Shown piece after piece: positions 16,200-25,642 of a stretch of 38,990 nucleotides of DNA. The notes beneath the pieces were generated by a model. The model saw only the letters and a list, made by a program, of their open reading frames with translations, was not told where the DNA came from and ran no database searches. The stretch is from Propionimicrobium sp963511305 (GTDB taxonomy: Bacteria > Actinomycetota > Actinomycetes > Propionibacteriales > Propionibacteriaceae). The number at the start of each line of letters is the position of its first letter. Positions within the stretch are counted from its first letter, which is position 1. The translations under genes were made by a program, and so were the position numbers. The stretch spans positions 1-38,990 of the forward strand of contig CAUPIJ010000018.1 of the NCBI GenBank assembly GCA_963511305.1, in the 5' to 3' direction.

Positions 16200-17084
16200 T
16201 TACAGCTCCTGAGCGAATCGGCCGTCGAGTTTGCGGAACGTCATTTCGCCGATAATCAGCATCAAGATCGAGGTGCTCGCAGCCATCAGAATGAATAGCC
16301 CGGCGTTCGGCGGAATCTGGTAATTGACCCCTCGGGTTGGTGCCCAGAAGCAGTAGTGGAACATCTCGACGACAGGCGTTATCGGGTTCAGGTTGTAGAT
16401 GAACCAAAGCGGCCCGTCACCGATCGCGCGAACCACGAAGTCCCAGTGATAGAGAATCGGCGAGGCCCAGGTAACCACCATGTTAATCAGGTCAACGAAG
16501 TTCTCGGCGTCACGCAGGACGACGTTGACAGCGCCGAACAGCAGGCCAAGGCCGAGCGAGAAAATAGCCAGAATCAGGAAGCCGCCGATGCCAACCAGGA
16601 TGTGTGAAAGGCCTGGCCGCCAGCCCATGAATAGCGCGCCCACCAGAAGCACCGCGGCCTGCGGAAAGAAGTGTGCGGCAGCCACCCAAAGCGATGACAC
16701 GCAGAACAGTTCCCTAGGCAGATAGATCTTCTTAACCAGGGCAGCGTTCTGGACGATCGCTCGCGTCGAGTTGCCGAATGCCTCCCCAAAGAAGTTTGCG
16801 ACTACGACGCCGGAGAACAGGTAGACCGCGAAATTCGGTACTGCCTTGTTCATGCCCATGAAGACGCCGACGGCGAAATAGAAGACCAAGAACTGCACGC
16901 CCGGCTTAACGTACGACCACAGCATGCCGAGAATCGACCCGCGATAACGCACCCGCAATTCTTTGTGTACGAGTAGCTCTAAGAGGTATCTGTTGCGGAA
17001 AATATCCAGCAGTCCGCCGCCCTTACCGGGCGAGCGGAACTCCGAAACGGAAATGTTAGTCACCGAGTTATTGTTACTTTCCAT
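16200..17084 (-). CDS. wzm: ABC-2 type polysaccharide export permease (Wzm/TagG-like)
   Basis: About 294 residues with roughly six membrane spans. An N-terminal cytoplasmic segment leads to LLVHKELRVRYRGSILGMLWS, the typical coupling/interface helix sequence of Wzm/RfbA-type permeases, followed by 'PGVQFLVFYFAVGVFMG'. Near the end lies YNLNPITPVVEMFHYCF, characteristic of this family. It forms the membrane channel through which the lipid-linked glycan passes, powered by the ATPase encoded just downstream. A TTG at 17111 could start the frame inside glf. The ATG at 17084, four bases after the glf stop, is more likely. Part of the glf-wzm-wzt operon. Confidence 0.9.
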   Translation of the reverse strand: MESNNNSVTNISVSEFRSPGKGGGLLDIFRNRYLLELLVHKELRVRYRGSILGMLWSYVKPGVQFLVFYFAVGVFMGMNKAVPNFAVYLFSGVVVANFFGEAFGNSTRAIVQNAALVKKIYLPRELFCVSSLWVAAAHFFPQAAVLLVGALFMGWRPGLSHILVGIGGFLILAIFSLGLGLLFGAVNVVLRDAENFVDLINMVVTWASPILYHWDFVVRAIGDGPLWFIYNLNPITPVVEMFHYCFWAPTRGVNYQIPPNAGLFILMAASTSILMLIIGEMTFRKLDGRFAQEL

Positions 17085-17088
17085 CTGG

Positions 17089-18243
17089 TCAGTTGCTAAA
17101 GTGCGGTGCAACCTCGTTGTCGAACATCGTCAGCGCCGAGGCTATCGCCATGTGCATGTCTAGGTATTTGTATGTGCCCAGCCGGCCACCGAACCAGACG
17201 CTCGGCTCGTCCTTAGCCAGCTCGCGGTACTTGGTCAGGTGCTCGCGGTCCTCCGCAGTATTGATGGGGTAGTAAGGCTCGTCGTCGTGGTTGGCGAACC
17301 GGCTGTACTCGCGGTAAATAACCGTTTTTTCCTTGGTGTAGTCGCGTTCTGGGTGGAAGTGGCGGAACTCGTGGATTCGGGTGAACGGCACGTCCAGGTC
17401 AGCGTAGTTCATCACCGGGCAGCCCTGGAAGTCTTCCATGTCCAGAACTTCCTTTTCCAGGTCGATGGTTCGCCAGGTTAGATCACCCTCGGAGTAGTCG
17501 AAGTAGCGGTCGATCGGGCCGGTGTAGACGACGGGGATCTTGCCGACGACGTTGTCCTTGCTGAATTCCTGGCTGGAATCGAAGAAGTCTGTGTTCAAAA
17601 GAACGGTGATGTTCGGGTTGTCCACCATGCGCTCGAGCCAGGCGCCGTAACCGTCAGTGGGTAGGCCCTCGTACTTATCGGAGAAGTAGCGGTTGTTGTA
17701 GGTGTAGCGAACCGGCAGGCGGCTGACGATAGATGCTGGCAGATCTTCCGGCTTGGTCTGCCACTGCTTGGCTGTGTAGTTCATGAAGAACGCTTCGTAC
17801 AGCGGACGGCCAACCAGGGAGACGCCCTTCTCGACGAAGTTCTCCGGCTCCTTGTCACCCAGTTCCTGCGACTGCTCCTTGACTAGCGCCTTCGCCTCGT
17901 CGGGACGGTAAGCCGCATTGAAGAACTGGTTGATGGTGCCCAGGTTGACGGGCATCGGGTAAACGACGCCGTTGTGGGTTGTGTAGACGTGGTGACGGTA
18001 GTCCGTGAAGGTGGTGAAGCGGTTGCAGTATTCCCAGACCCGCTCGTTAGAGGTGTGGAACAGGTGGGCACCGTACTTGTGTACCTCGATGCCGGTTTCT
18101 TCCTCGGCCTCAGAGTACGCGTTGCCGCCGATGTGCGACCTGCGCTCGACGATGACCACCTTCAGGCCAAGTTCGGTGGCTGCCCTTTCAGTCATCGTCA
18201 GACCGAAGAGGCCGGAACCAACAACAACTAGATCCGCCTGCAT
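17089..18243 (-). CDS. glf: UDP-galactopyranose mutase
   Basis: 384 residues, the usual length. The FAD-binding N-terminus is ADLVVVGSGLFGLTMTERAA with ERRSHIGGNAYSE. Other family blocks are YGAHLFHTSNERVW, 'NYTAKQWQTKPEDLPASI', 'PVVYTGPIDRYFDY' and, late, 'PYYPINTAEDREHL' with 'VWFGGRLGTYKYLDMHMAI'. The enzyme converts UDP-galactopyranose to UDP-galactofuranose using reduced FAD, supplying Galf for a cell-surface galactan or capsule. GalE encoded at 24610 can supply UDP-galactose. A strong AAGGAGGA ribosome binding site lies four bases before the ATG, and a perfect inverted repeat sits just upstream of that site. First gene of the export operon with wzm and wzt. Confidence 0.95.
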   Translation of the reverse strand: MQADLVVVGSGLFGLTMTERAATELGLKVVIVERRSHIGGNAYSEAEEETGIEVHKYGAHLFHTSNERVWEYCNRFTTFTDYRHHVYTTHNGVVYPMPVNLGTINQFFNAAYRPDEAKALVKEQSQELGDKEPENFVEKGVSLVGRPLYEAFFMNYTAKQWQTKPEDLPASIVSRLPVRYTYNNRYFSDKYEGLPTDGYGAWLERMVDNPNITVLLNTDFFDSSQEFSKDNVVGKIPVVYTGPIDRYFDYSEGDLTWRTIDLEKEVLDMEDFQGCPVMNYADLDVPFTRIHEFRHFHPERDYTKEKTVIYREYSRFANHDDEPYYPINTAEDREHLTKYRELAKDEPSVWFGGRLGTYKYLDMHMAIASALTMFDNEVAPHFSN

Positions 18244-18255
18244 GCTTCCTCCTTT

Positions 18256-18277
18256 TTAGGCGTCTAAGTGCGCCTAA
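18256..18277 (-). promoter_or_regulatory. Inverted repeat in the 5' leader of glf
   Basis: TTAGGCG (18256-18262) and CGCCTAA (18271-18277) form a perfect 7-bp inverted repeat with an 8-base spacer. On the glf transcript it would fold directly next to the AAGGAGGA ribosome binding site, or as DNA it could be an operator. A perfect TTGACA lies further upstream on the same strand (18297 to 18292), though without a good -10 at 16-18 bp. Confidence 0.4.
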
Positions 18278-18300
18278 ACGTTGCACCGGTTTGTCAATAA

Positions 18301-18319
18301 TACGATGATACTGTTCGGA
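18301..18319 (+). promoter_or_regulatory. Conserved promoter-like element, copy 1
   Basis: TACGATGATACTGTTCGGA lies 60 bases before the ATG of the first DUF6541-like gene. It matches 16 of 19 bases with an element at 20455, which sits 59 bases before the ATG of the second paralogue. TACGAT is a plausible -10 hexamer, but no convincing -35 was found. Confidence 0.4.
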
Positions 18320-18360
18320 TTTATATCTTTTGCAACGTGTAACGATGGAAAGCAGTGCTG

Positions 18361-20319
18361 ATGACTTGGATTGACGCCTTACCGCAAGCGGCGACGGCTC
18401 TGGCTCTTATTTTCTTGCCAGGCATGGCCGTCCTCTCTGCGTGGCGGATACGGCCATTGGTGCTAGTCAGTTCGTCAGCTGCGACGTCTGTTTTGCTCTT
18501 TACCGCTAGCGCGATTGGGGCGCAGTACGCTGATGCCACTTGGAACGTCTGGTGGGTTCTTGGTTTTACAGCGGCGTTCGCGATTCTCGGCCTGGGCGTT
18601 TCCGCTCGGACGAAGGGCAGCTGGAGGCACTGGACGGACGCTAGTGAGTGGCGGCAGATCGGGTCTTACGCTTTCGGCACTGCCATCGCAGCTTTCTTCT
18701 TCTTGACCCCGATGCTCAATGGTCTTATTTCGCCTAAGGCATTTTCGCAGACCTACGACAATGGTCTTCACCTGAACGCCGCCCACATGGTCGCTACGGG
18801 CCGGGGAGCTTCACCGTTCGAGTTCGGGCTGGTTGGTCATCCCGCCTTTTATCCTGCTGGTTGGCATGAGTGGGCTGGTCTTACTGCTCAGTTGACTTCG
18901 GGTGATGCCGTGGTGGCTGTTCAGGTTTGTTCTGTTGTTTTGTCGTTGATTGTTTGGCCGTGTTCGCTGGTTTGGCTTTTTGAGACGGTTTTTCCTGCTA
19001 CGAGGTTTGGCAGGATGGCTCTTGGTGCGTTGAGTTTGGCTTGGGCTCCACTAACATTCGGTTTGTTGAGTTGGGGGACTCTTTATCCGAATTTCTTGGG
19101 TATGGCTACTATGCCTGCTGCGGTAGCAGCGGGTTGGGAACTGTTGGGCTTATCGAAACGCCCAAAACTAGGTATGTCCAGTTCACTTTTCATTCTGATC
19201 CTGTCTTTTGCTGGTTCGATGTTGGCGCACCCGAATGCGGCGTTCACTGCTGGGCTATTTCTGGTTTTGCCTGCTTTGTGGAGTGTTATTCGTCCGGGCA
19301 GTGCGTTTACAAAGAACCCATATTTGATGCCTGCCAAGCGCGATAACAAGATCTGGGCATGCCTGGTGGTTATCGCTGTGGCGGTTTTCTTGGCTGCCTG
19401 GTACATGGCATCAATGCGCACGAAGTACCCGTGGGGACGAATTATTTCGCTAAAACAAGCTGGTCTAGAGGCAGTTCTTTCTACCTCGCTGACACTTCCA
19501 CCAAACCTGATTCTGACGCTCTTCGCCATTGTTGGTGCTGTCGCGATCTTGCGAAGGAAGCTGTTGTGGCCGGTTCTAGCCGCGCATTTCAGCATCGTTT
19601 TCGTTTATTTCGTGGGCGCTAGTTTCCCTAACAGTGTGTTCCGAGATCTGGTTTCTGGCCTCTACTACAACGACTTCCGTCGTCCGGCGGCCGCTATCGC
19701 TACCTTCTTGTTGCCGATCGCCGCTTTCGGTATTCAGCAGACTGCCAAGCTTCTTTCCCACCAGCTGGCTAAACACTTGAAGATAGGTACGGCCGTATCG
19801 GTCATCGCATCTGTCCTGGTGTGCCTAGCAATCGGTTTCTATAGCTCTAGAAGTGGAGCCACCCAGCAGCAGGTTGCGGCTACGATTCACACGTATTCGA
19901 TGAACAAGGACTCCGATTTCATCACGCCAGATGAGTATGCGCTCATCGAGCGTTTGCCGCAGCATGTTCCCGCCGACGTCAAGGTCGTGAACAATCCCTG
20001 GGACGGCTCAGGCTGGATTTACACATTCGTTGACCGAATGCCGATGACTATCTTCTACCAACGTGATTGGCCGAATGATCAGTACTTAATTAACCAGGAG
20101 CTTGAAAACGTAGCTACCAAACCAGAAGTTTGTGGCGCGCTACATGCCGAAAACGCGCAGTACGTTCTTCAGCTAGAAGAACCGTTCACAAAGTTCGGCC
20201 AAGATCACAAAACGTTCTATGAGGGTCTAGATGAAATTGCAGAGCGCCCAGGCTTTGAAGTGATCGACAGCGAGGGCGAAGCAAAGCTATACAAGATCAC
20301 CGCCTGTAGTTTCAACTGA
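18361..20319 (+). CDS. Large polytopic membrane protein, DUF6541-like, paralogue 1
   Basis: About 652 residues, mostly membrane. Hydrophobic spans begin near residue 10 and continue to about residue 500. A periplasmic loop contains the conserved block QTYDNGLHLNAAHMV, followed by FYPAGWHEWAGL. A second conserved loop has YYNDFRRPAAAIATF. The C-terminal ~150 residues are extracytoplasmic, with NNPWDGSGWIYTFVDRMP and end VIDSEGEAKLYKITAC. This is the layout of actinobacterial DUF6541-type proteins and resembles GT-C glycosyltransferases, with conserved acidic and aromatic residues in outer loops and a soluble C-terminal domain. Enzyme function is inferred, not shown. GTG 18355 is an alternative, but ATG 18361 matches the MTW/MSW starts of the two paralogues. 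Confidence 0.75.
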   Translation: MTWIDALPQAATALALIFLPGMAVLSAWRIRPLVLVSSSAATSVLLFTASAIGAQYADATWNVWWVLGFTAAFAILGLGVSARTKGSWRHWTDASEWRQIGSYAFGTAIAAFFFLTPMLNGLISPKAFSQTYDNGLHLNAAHMVATGRGASPFEFGLVGHPAFYPAGWHEWAGLTAQLTSGDAVVAVQVCSVVLSLIVWPCSLVWLFETVFPATRFGRMALGALSLAWAPLTFGLLSWGTLYPNFLGMATMPAAVAAGWELLGLSKRPKLGMSSSLFILILSFAGSMLAHPNAAFTAGLFLVLPALWSVIRPGSAFTKNPYLMPAKRDNKIWACLVVIAVAVFLAAWYMASMRTKYPWGRIISLKQAGLEAVLSTSLTLPPNLILTLFAIVGAVAILRRKLLWPVLAAHFSIVFVYFVGASFPNSVFRDLVSGLYYNDFRRPAAAIATFLLPIAAFGIQQTAKLLSHQLAKHLKIGTAVSVIASVLVCLAIGFYSSRSGATQQQVAATIHTYSMNKDSDFITPDEYALIERLPQHVPADVKVVNNPWDGSGWIYTFVDRMPMTIFYQRDWPNDQYLINQELENVATKPEVCGALHAENAQYVLQLEEPFTKFGQDHKTFYEGLDEIAERPGFEVIDSEGEAKLYKITACSFN

Positions 20320-20454
20320 TACAGAGTTTAGGCAAACCCCTCATACTGGGAATTTCAATTGCGTCATTAGCCGGTGGCAAGGCAGAACTAAATGCCGAGC
20401 GTTATTAGGAAACCCAGCGACAGCTAAGGTTGATTGATAGAACGAAAACGTTTT

Positions 20455-20474
20455 TACGATAAAACTGTTCAGAG
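20455..20474 (+). promoter_or_regulatory. Conserved promoter-like element, copy 2
   Basis: TACGATAAAACTGTTCAGA lies 59 bases upstream of the second paralogue's ATG (20514), in the 194-bp gap after paralogue 1. It mirrors the element at 18301 in sequence and distance. TTGATA 15 bases upstream is a possible but short-spaced -35. The rest of this gap shows nothing that I can identify. Confidence 0.4.
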
Positions 20475-20513
20475 TTGTGTTTTAGACGCGTGTGACTAGA
20501 GAAAGCGGCCTTG

Positions 20514-22478
20514 ATGTCTTGGATAGCTGCAGCACCTGAAGCGGCGATAGCGCTGGCTTTGATATTTTTTCCCGGGGTGTTGGTGCTTTCTGCTTGGCGG
20601 GTTCGTCCTCTGGTGACGGTCAGTGCATCTGCTGGTGTTTCGGTGTTGCTATTTACTGCGAGTGCGATTGGGGCTCAGTATGCCGGTGGCACTTGGGGTA
20701 TTTGGTGGCTGCTCGCTTTTACGGCAGTATCCGCGGCTCTCGGCGTAGCTGTTTCTTTAGCGACAAGAGGCGATTGGCGTCACTGTGTAGATGTTAACGA
20801 GTGGAAGCAGATTGGTGCTTACGCTGCTGGTATCGGTATCGCTTTTTTGATCTTTCTGCCGCAACTGTTAAGGGGCTTGATTTCGCCTGAGTCATTCTCG
20901 CAAACATATGACAACGGATTGCATCTTAACGCCGTGCATATGGTTGCGGTGGGGCAGGGGGCTTCACCGTTCGAGTTCGGGTTGGTAGGCGGCGGTGCCT
21001 TCTATCCTGCTGGCTGGCACGAGTGGGCCGGTCTTACTGCCCAGCTGGCTTCGAGTGATGCTCAGGTTGCGATGCAGGCTTGTTCGGTGGTTATGTCGTT
21101 GATTGTTTGGCCGTGTTCGCTGGTTTGGCTTTTTGAGACGGTTTTTCCTGCTACTAGGTTCGGCAGGATGGCTCTTGGCGCGTTGAGTTTGGCTTGGGCG
21201 CCGTTGACGTTTGGTTTGTTGAGTTGGGGGACTCTTTATCCGAATTTCTTGGGTATGGCTATTATGCCTGCTGCTGTTGCTGCGGGTTGGGAGCTGCTGG
21301 GTTTATCTTCACGTCCGAAATTAGATCTCTTTGGCTCGGTTTTTGTTTTGTTGCTGTCGTTTGCTGGTTCGATGTTGGCGCATCCGAATGCGGCGTTCAC
21401 TGCTGGGCTATTTCTGGTTTTGCCTGCTTTGTCGAGTGTTTTGCGACCCGGTGGTGCGTTTAGGAAGGACCCTTATTTGATGTCGGCTAGGCGCGGCAAT
21501 AAGATCTGGGCGTGCCTGGTGGTTGTCGCGGTAGCCACTTTCTGCACAGTCTGGGTTAAAGTCTCGTTACGTACTAGCTACCCGTGGCACCGGATAATGA
21601 GTTTTCCACGTTTCATTGTGGAGACGGCGTTGTCCACAGCGATACGAATTCCGCCGGATCCCGCCCTGGCTATTCTCGTTGCAGCCGGGGTGGTCTTCAT
21701 CTTAAAGAAGAAGAGGCTCTGGCCAGTTCTAGCAGCGCACGCAAGCCTCGTATTTGTGTATTTCGTTAGTGCGAGTATCCCTGACGGTTGCTTCCGCGAC
21801 CTTATCTCTGGTGTTTACTACAACGACCCGCGCCGGCCGGCGGCTGCCCTCGGCACATTCCTGCTGCCGATCGTGGCGTATGGCATGCAGCAGTTGGGCA
21901 AGATATTTTCGCGTAAACTGCGTAATCATCTCAAGGCTGGTACAACTACCACATTGGTCGTCGCGCTCCTGGCCTGCGCATCTGTAAGTTTTGTGAGCTC
22001 TATCACCTGGCAAACTCAACAACAGGTTAAGGCAACCAAAGAGACTTTCACGATGGATGAAGACTCCGATTTCATCACGCTCGATGAATACGCCTTGATC
22101 GAGCGCTTGCCTCAACACGTCCCGGCTGACGTCAAGGTCGTGAACAATCCCTGGGACGGCTCAGGCTGGATTTACACATTCGTTGAACGAATGCCGATGA
22201 CTATCTTCTATCAGCGCTCTTGGCCAAAGAACCAGTACTTTATTAACCAAGAACTTGAGGATGTAGCCAGCAAACCCAAAGTTTGCGATGCGCTACGTTC
22301 CGAAAATGCGCAATACGTTTTGCAGCTCGAAGAACCATTCACGAAGTTTGGTCAAGATCACAAACCGTTCTACGAGGGGCTTGACGAGATTTCAGAGCGT
22401 CCTGGCTTCGAGGTAGTTGATAGCGAGGGCGAGGCGAAGCTGTACAAGATAACTGCCTGTGATTTCTCGAAGTGCTAG
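20514..22478 (+). CDS. Large polytopic membrane protein, DUF6541-like, paralogue 2
   Basis: About 654 residues, closely similar to paralogue 1 along its length, with the same blocks: QTYDNGLHLNAVHMV, FYPAGWHEWAGL, YYNDPRRPAAALGTF, NNPWDGSGWIYTFVERMP and the closing EVVDSEGEAKLYKITAC. Several stretches are identical in DNA to paralogue 1: 61 bases at 21094-21154, 49 bases at 21213-21261 and 59 bases at 22128-22186. Other parts differ clearly, for example the segment around 21480-21720. This mosaic indicates duplication followed by local homogenisation. TTG 20511 precedes the chosen ATG 20514. Its role is probably the same kind of membrane glycosyl or lipid-glycan step, on a different acceptor or donor; that is inference. 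Confidence 0.75.
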   Translation: MSWIAAAPEAAIALALIFFPGVLVLSAWRVRPLVTVSASAGVSVLLFTASAIGAQYAGGTWGIWWLLAFTAVSAALGVAVSLATRGDWRHCVDVNEWKQIGAYAAGIGIAFLIFLPQLLRGLISPESFSQTYDNGLHLNAVHMVAVGQGASPFEFGLVGGGAFYPAGWHEWAGLTAQLASSDAQVAMQACSVVMSLIVWPCSLVWLFETVFPATRFGRMALGALSLAWAPLTFGLLSWGTLYPNFLGMAIMPAAVAAGWELLGLSSRPKLDLFGSVFVLLLSFAGSMLAHPNAAFTAGLFLVLPALSSVLRPGGAFRKDPYLMSARRGNKIWACLVVVAVATFCTVWVKVSLRTSYPWHRIMSFPRFIVETALSTAIRIPPDPALAILVAAGVVFILKKKRLWPVLAAHASLVFVYFVSASIPDGCFRDLISGVYYNDPRRPAAALGTFLLPIVAYGMQQLGKIFSRKLRNHLKAGTTTTLVVALLACASVSFVSSITWQTQQQVKATKETFTMDEDSDFITLDEYALIERLPQHVPADVKVVNNPWDGSGWIYTFVERMPMTIFYQRSWPKNQYFINQELEDVASKPKVCDALRSENAQYVLQLEEPFTKFGQDHKPFYEGLDEISERPGFEVVDSEGEAKLYKITACDFSKC

Positions 22479-22574
22479 CGGTAGCGCCGGCAGTATTTTG
22501 TCGACTGGATTATTTGAGCCATTGTTATTTTATTGCTGTAAAAATAACTGGTTCCACGGCCGAAGGTGGAGTAA

Positions 22575-24512
22575 ATGACTTGGACTTCTGTGTTGCCTGA
22601 AACATTGGCCGCAGTGCTGATGATCATATTGCCCGGCTGTTGCACGCTTTTTTCGTGGCGACTACGTCCTTTGGTGACGATTTCGGCTGCTGCTCCTGTC
22701 TCAGTCGCAATTTTCGCCATCAGCGCTTTCGGGGCTCAACTGAGCGGCACAACCTGGTCAGTATTTTGGGTACTGGGGGTAACCCTGGTTCTTGTTTTGT
22801 TTGGTTTTATGCCGAGACTCATTGGCTATGGTCGCGGTTTGTTCGAGTGGCGCCAGGCGGAGGAGTGGAAAACGCTCGCTGCTTATCTGCTTGGTGCAGC
22901 TATCGGGGCAGTCTTCTTTCTTCCGCTCTTACTTCATTCGCTGATCTCTCCCAATCACTTCGCCCAGAGATATGACAATGCGCTGCACTTGAACGCCATT
23001 CAAATGGTTGCTCGCGGCGACGGTGCCTCACCAACAGAATTCTCAGCTGTCGGAGCCGGGAATTTCTATCCTGCTGGCTGGCACGAGTGGGCAGGGTTGG
23101 TCGCTCAGCTGACTTCCGGCGACCCAATTCGCGCTACGCAAGCATGCACACTGGTTTCGTTGTGTTTAATTTGGCCCCTAGCACTGATCTGGTTGTATGA
23201 GGCACTCTTCGAAGCGCGAGTATTGGGCCGCACGATGCTTGGCGCGATCTCATTAGCGTGGACGCAGCTAACCTTCGGAATGCTCTATTGGGGAACTCTT
23301 TACCCCAATCTGTTTGCTTTCACGCTTTCGCCGGTGGTTCTCGCAGCGGGATGGGAAGTGTTGAAGATAAGAAAACAGCGGACTATAAGCTCAGGTCAGG
23401 CCGTCGCAGTTTTCGCTTTCGCTAGTTTCGGCGTCACGACGGCACATCCGAACGCTATTTTTACAGTTTTCGCAATGCTGGTGATCCCGGCTTTGTGGAC
23501 GGTGATTAGACCTCTCCGGGCGCGTCGAGCAGCTGGGGGAGTGCTCCGCAGTGTCGTTTTGCGACTAAGTACGCTCATCGCGGTGGCAGCATTCGGTTAT
23601 CTCTGGTTGCGAACAGGCTCTAGCCTCAGAAATTTTTGGCAGCCGGAGATGGCGTTTGGCGAGGCAATCGTAGAGGCGCTTCTTGGCGTGGTCTTGAATC
23701 AGATGTTTGTTCCGGTTTTGACGGGTCTTTTAGTGCTGGGCACGCTGGCGCTGCTGATCAAACCCCGCTGCTGGCTGATTATCTTTTCTTATTTGACCGT
23801 CGTCATGATTTACGCCATCTCTGCTGGCATGGCGGACGGTCCGCTAAGGCAATTTTTCGGTGGCCTCTACTACAACGATTACCGGAGGCCTGCGGCAGCG
23901 ATAGCTATTTTGTTGATTCCGATCGCCGCGTATGGTGCGCAAAGCCTGGTCAGCCTTATAGGCGTGGTAATCAAGTGGCGTCCCCACTGGTTGATTGCGC
24001 TGGTGCTTTCTCTAGTTTGCTGCGTTCCTGCCAGCTACTATGCGGCCAATAATGATCAGTTCCGCGAACAAGTTAAATGGACGTTCATGGCGTTTGAACT
24101 GAATGAGGGATCTGACATCTTGACCCCAGACGAATACGAACTGGTAAAGCGCATTCCGCAACACGTGCCGGCTGACGAAAAAGTTGTGGTTAATCCGTGG
24201 AACGGCGGCGGCCTGGTTTATGCGATTGCCGATCGGGTGCCAACTACCTTCTACCTAAATAATGCCCGAACTTCGGGCGCGAAAACCATAAACATGGGGC
24301 TCGAGAACGCATCTGAAAATCCAGACGTATGCGACGCGCTCAACCAAGATAAGGCGCGTTATGTGCTTGAACTCGAGCCGCACTACATCTCCAACGGTTA
24401 CGAAAATGACCGCTATTACTCTGGTCTTGATGAAATAGCAGAGCGTCCCGGCTTCGAGGTTGTGGACAGCCAGGGCGAGGCGAAGCTCTATAAGATAACC
24501 GCCTGCCAGTAA
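22575..24512 (+). CDS. Large polytopic membrane protein, DUF6541-like, paralogue 3
   Basis: 645 residues, a more distant member of the same family. Shared blocks are QRYDNALHLNAIQMV, FYPAGWHEWAGL, FGGLYYNDYRRPAAAIAI, the C-terminal 'NPWNGGGLVYAIADRVPT' and FEVVDSQGEAKLYKITAC. The first YDN and HLNA positions and the RRPAAA block are unchanged in all three, so they are likely functional. Unlike copies 1 and 2 it shows no long identical DNA stretches with its neighbours. AAGGTGGAG lies a few bases before the ATG. The 96-bp gap upstream contains an AT-rich segment but no clear promoter. galE begins 97 bases downstream. Confidence 0.75.
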   Translation: MTWTSVLPETLAAVLMIILPGCCTLFSWRLRPLVTISAAAPVSVAIFAISAFGAQLSGTTWSVFWVLGVTLVLVLFGFMPRLIGYGRGLFEWRQAEEWKTLAAYLLGAAIGAVFFLPLLLHSLISPNHFAQRYDNALHLNAIQMVARGDGASPTEFSAVGAGNFYPAGWHEWAGLVAQLTSGDPIRATQACTLVSLCLIWPLALIWLYEALFEARVLGRTMLGAISLAWTQLTFGMLYWGTLYPNLFAFTLSPVVLAAGWEVLKIRKQRTISSGQAVAVFAFASFGVTTAHPNAIFTVFAMLVIPALWTVIRPLRARRAAGGVLRSVVLRLSTLIAVAAFGYLWLRTGSSLRNFWQPEMAFGEAIVEALLGVVLNQMFVPVLTGLLVLGTLALLIKPRCWLIIFSYLTVVMIYAISAGMADGPLRQFFGGLYYNDYRRPAAAIAILLIPIAAYGAQSLVSLIGVVIKWRPHWLIALVLSLVCCVPASYYAANNDQFREQVKWTFMAFELNEGSDILTPDEYELVKRIPQHVPADEKVVVNPWNGGGLVYAIADRVPTTFYLNNARTSGAKTINMGLENASENPDVCDALNQDKARYVLELEPHYISNGYENDRYYSGLDEIAERPGFEVVDSQGEAKLYKITACQ

Positions 24513-24609
24513 CTCTCAGACTTTCGGGCGCAGGTGACGATAAATCTGACGTCATTGGCGTTAATCTTTACTAGATAAGGAATACCAACCTCGAACCGGA
24601 GGATATTAT

Positions 24610-25590
<981 letters not shown>

Positions 25591-25596
25591 CGAAAT

Positions 25597-25635
25597 AAAT
25601 AGTGCTCCTACAGATCTGTAGGAGCACTATTTTTT
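25597..25635. terminator. Perfect palindromic terminator after galE
   Basis: A palindrome of 18 bp per arm (25597-25632, centre AGATCT) is followed by a T run on the plus strand. The reverse strand also has A-rich flanks before and TTTATTTCG after, so it can serve both galE and the convergent DUF2304 gene (stop at 25643). Confidence 0.9.
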
Positions 25636-25642
25636 GAGCCGG

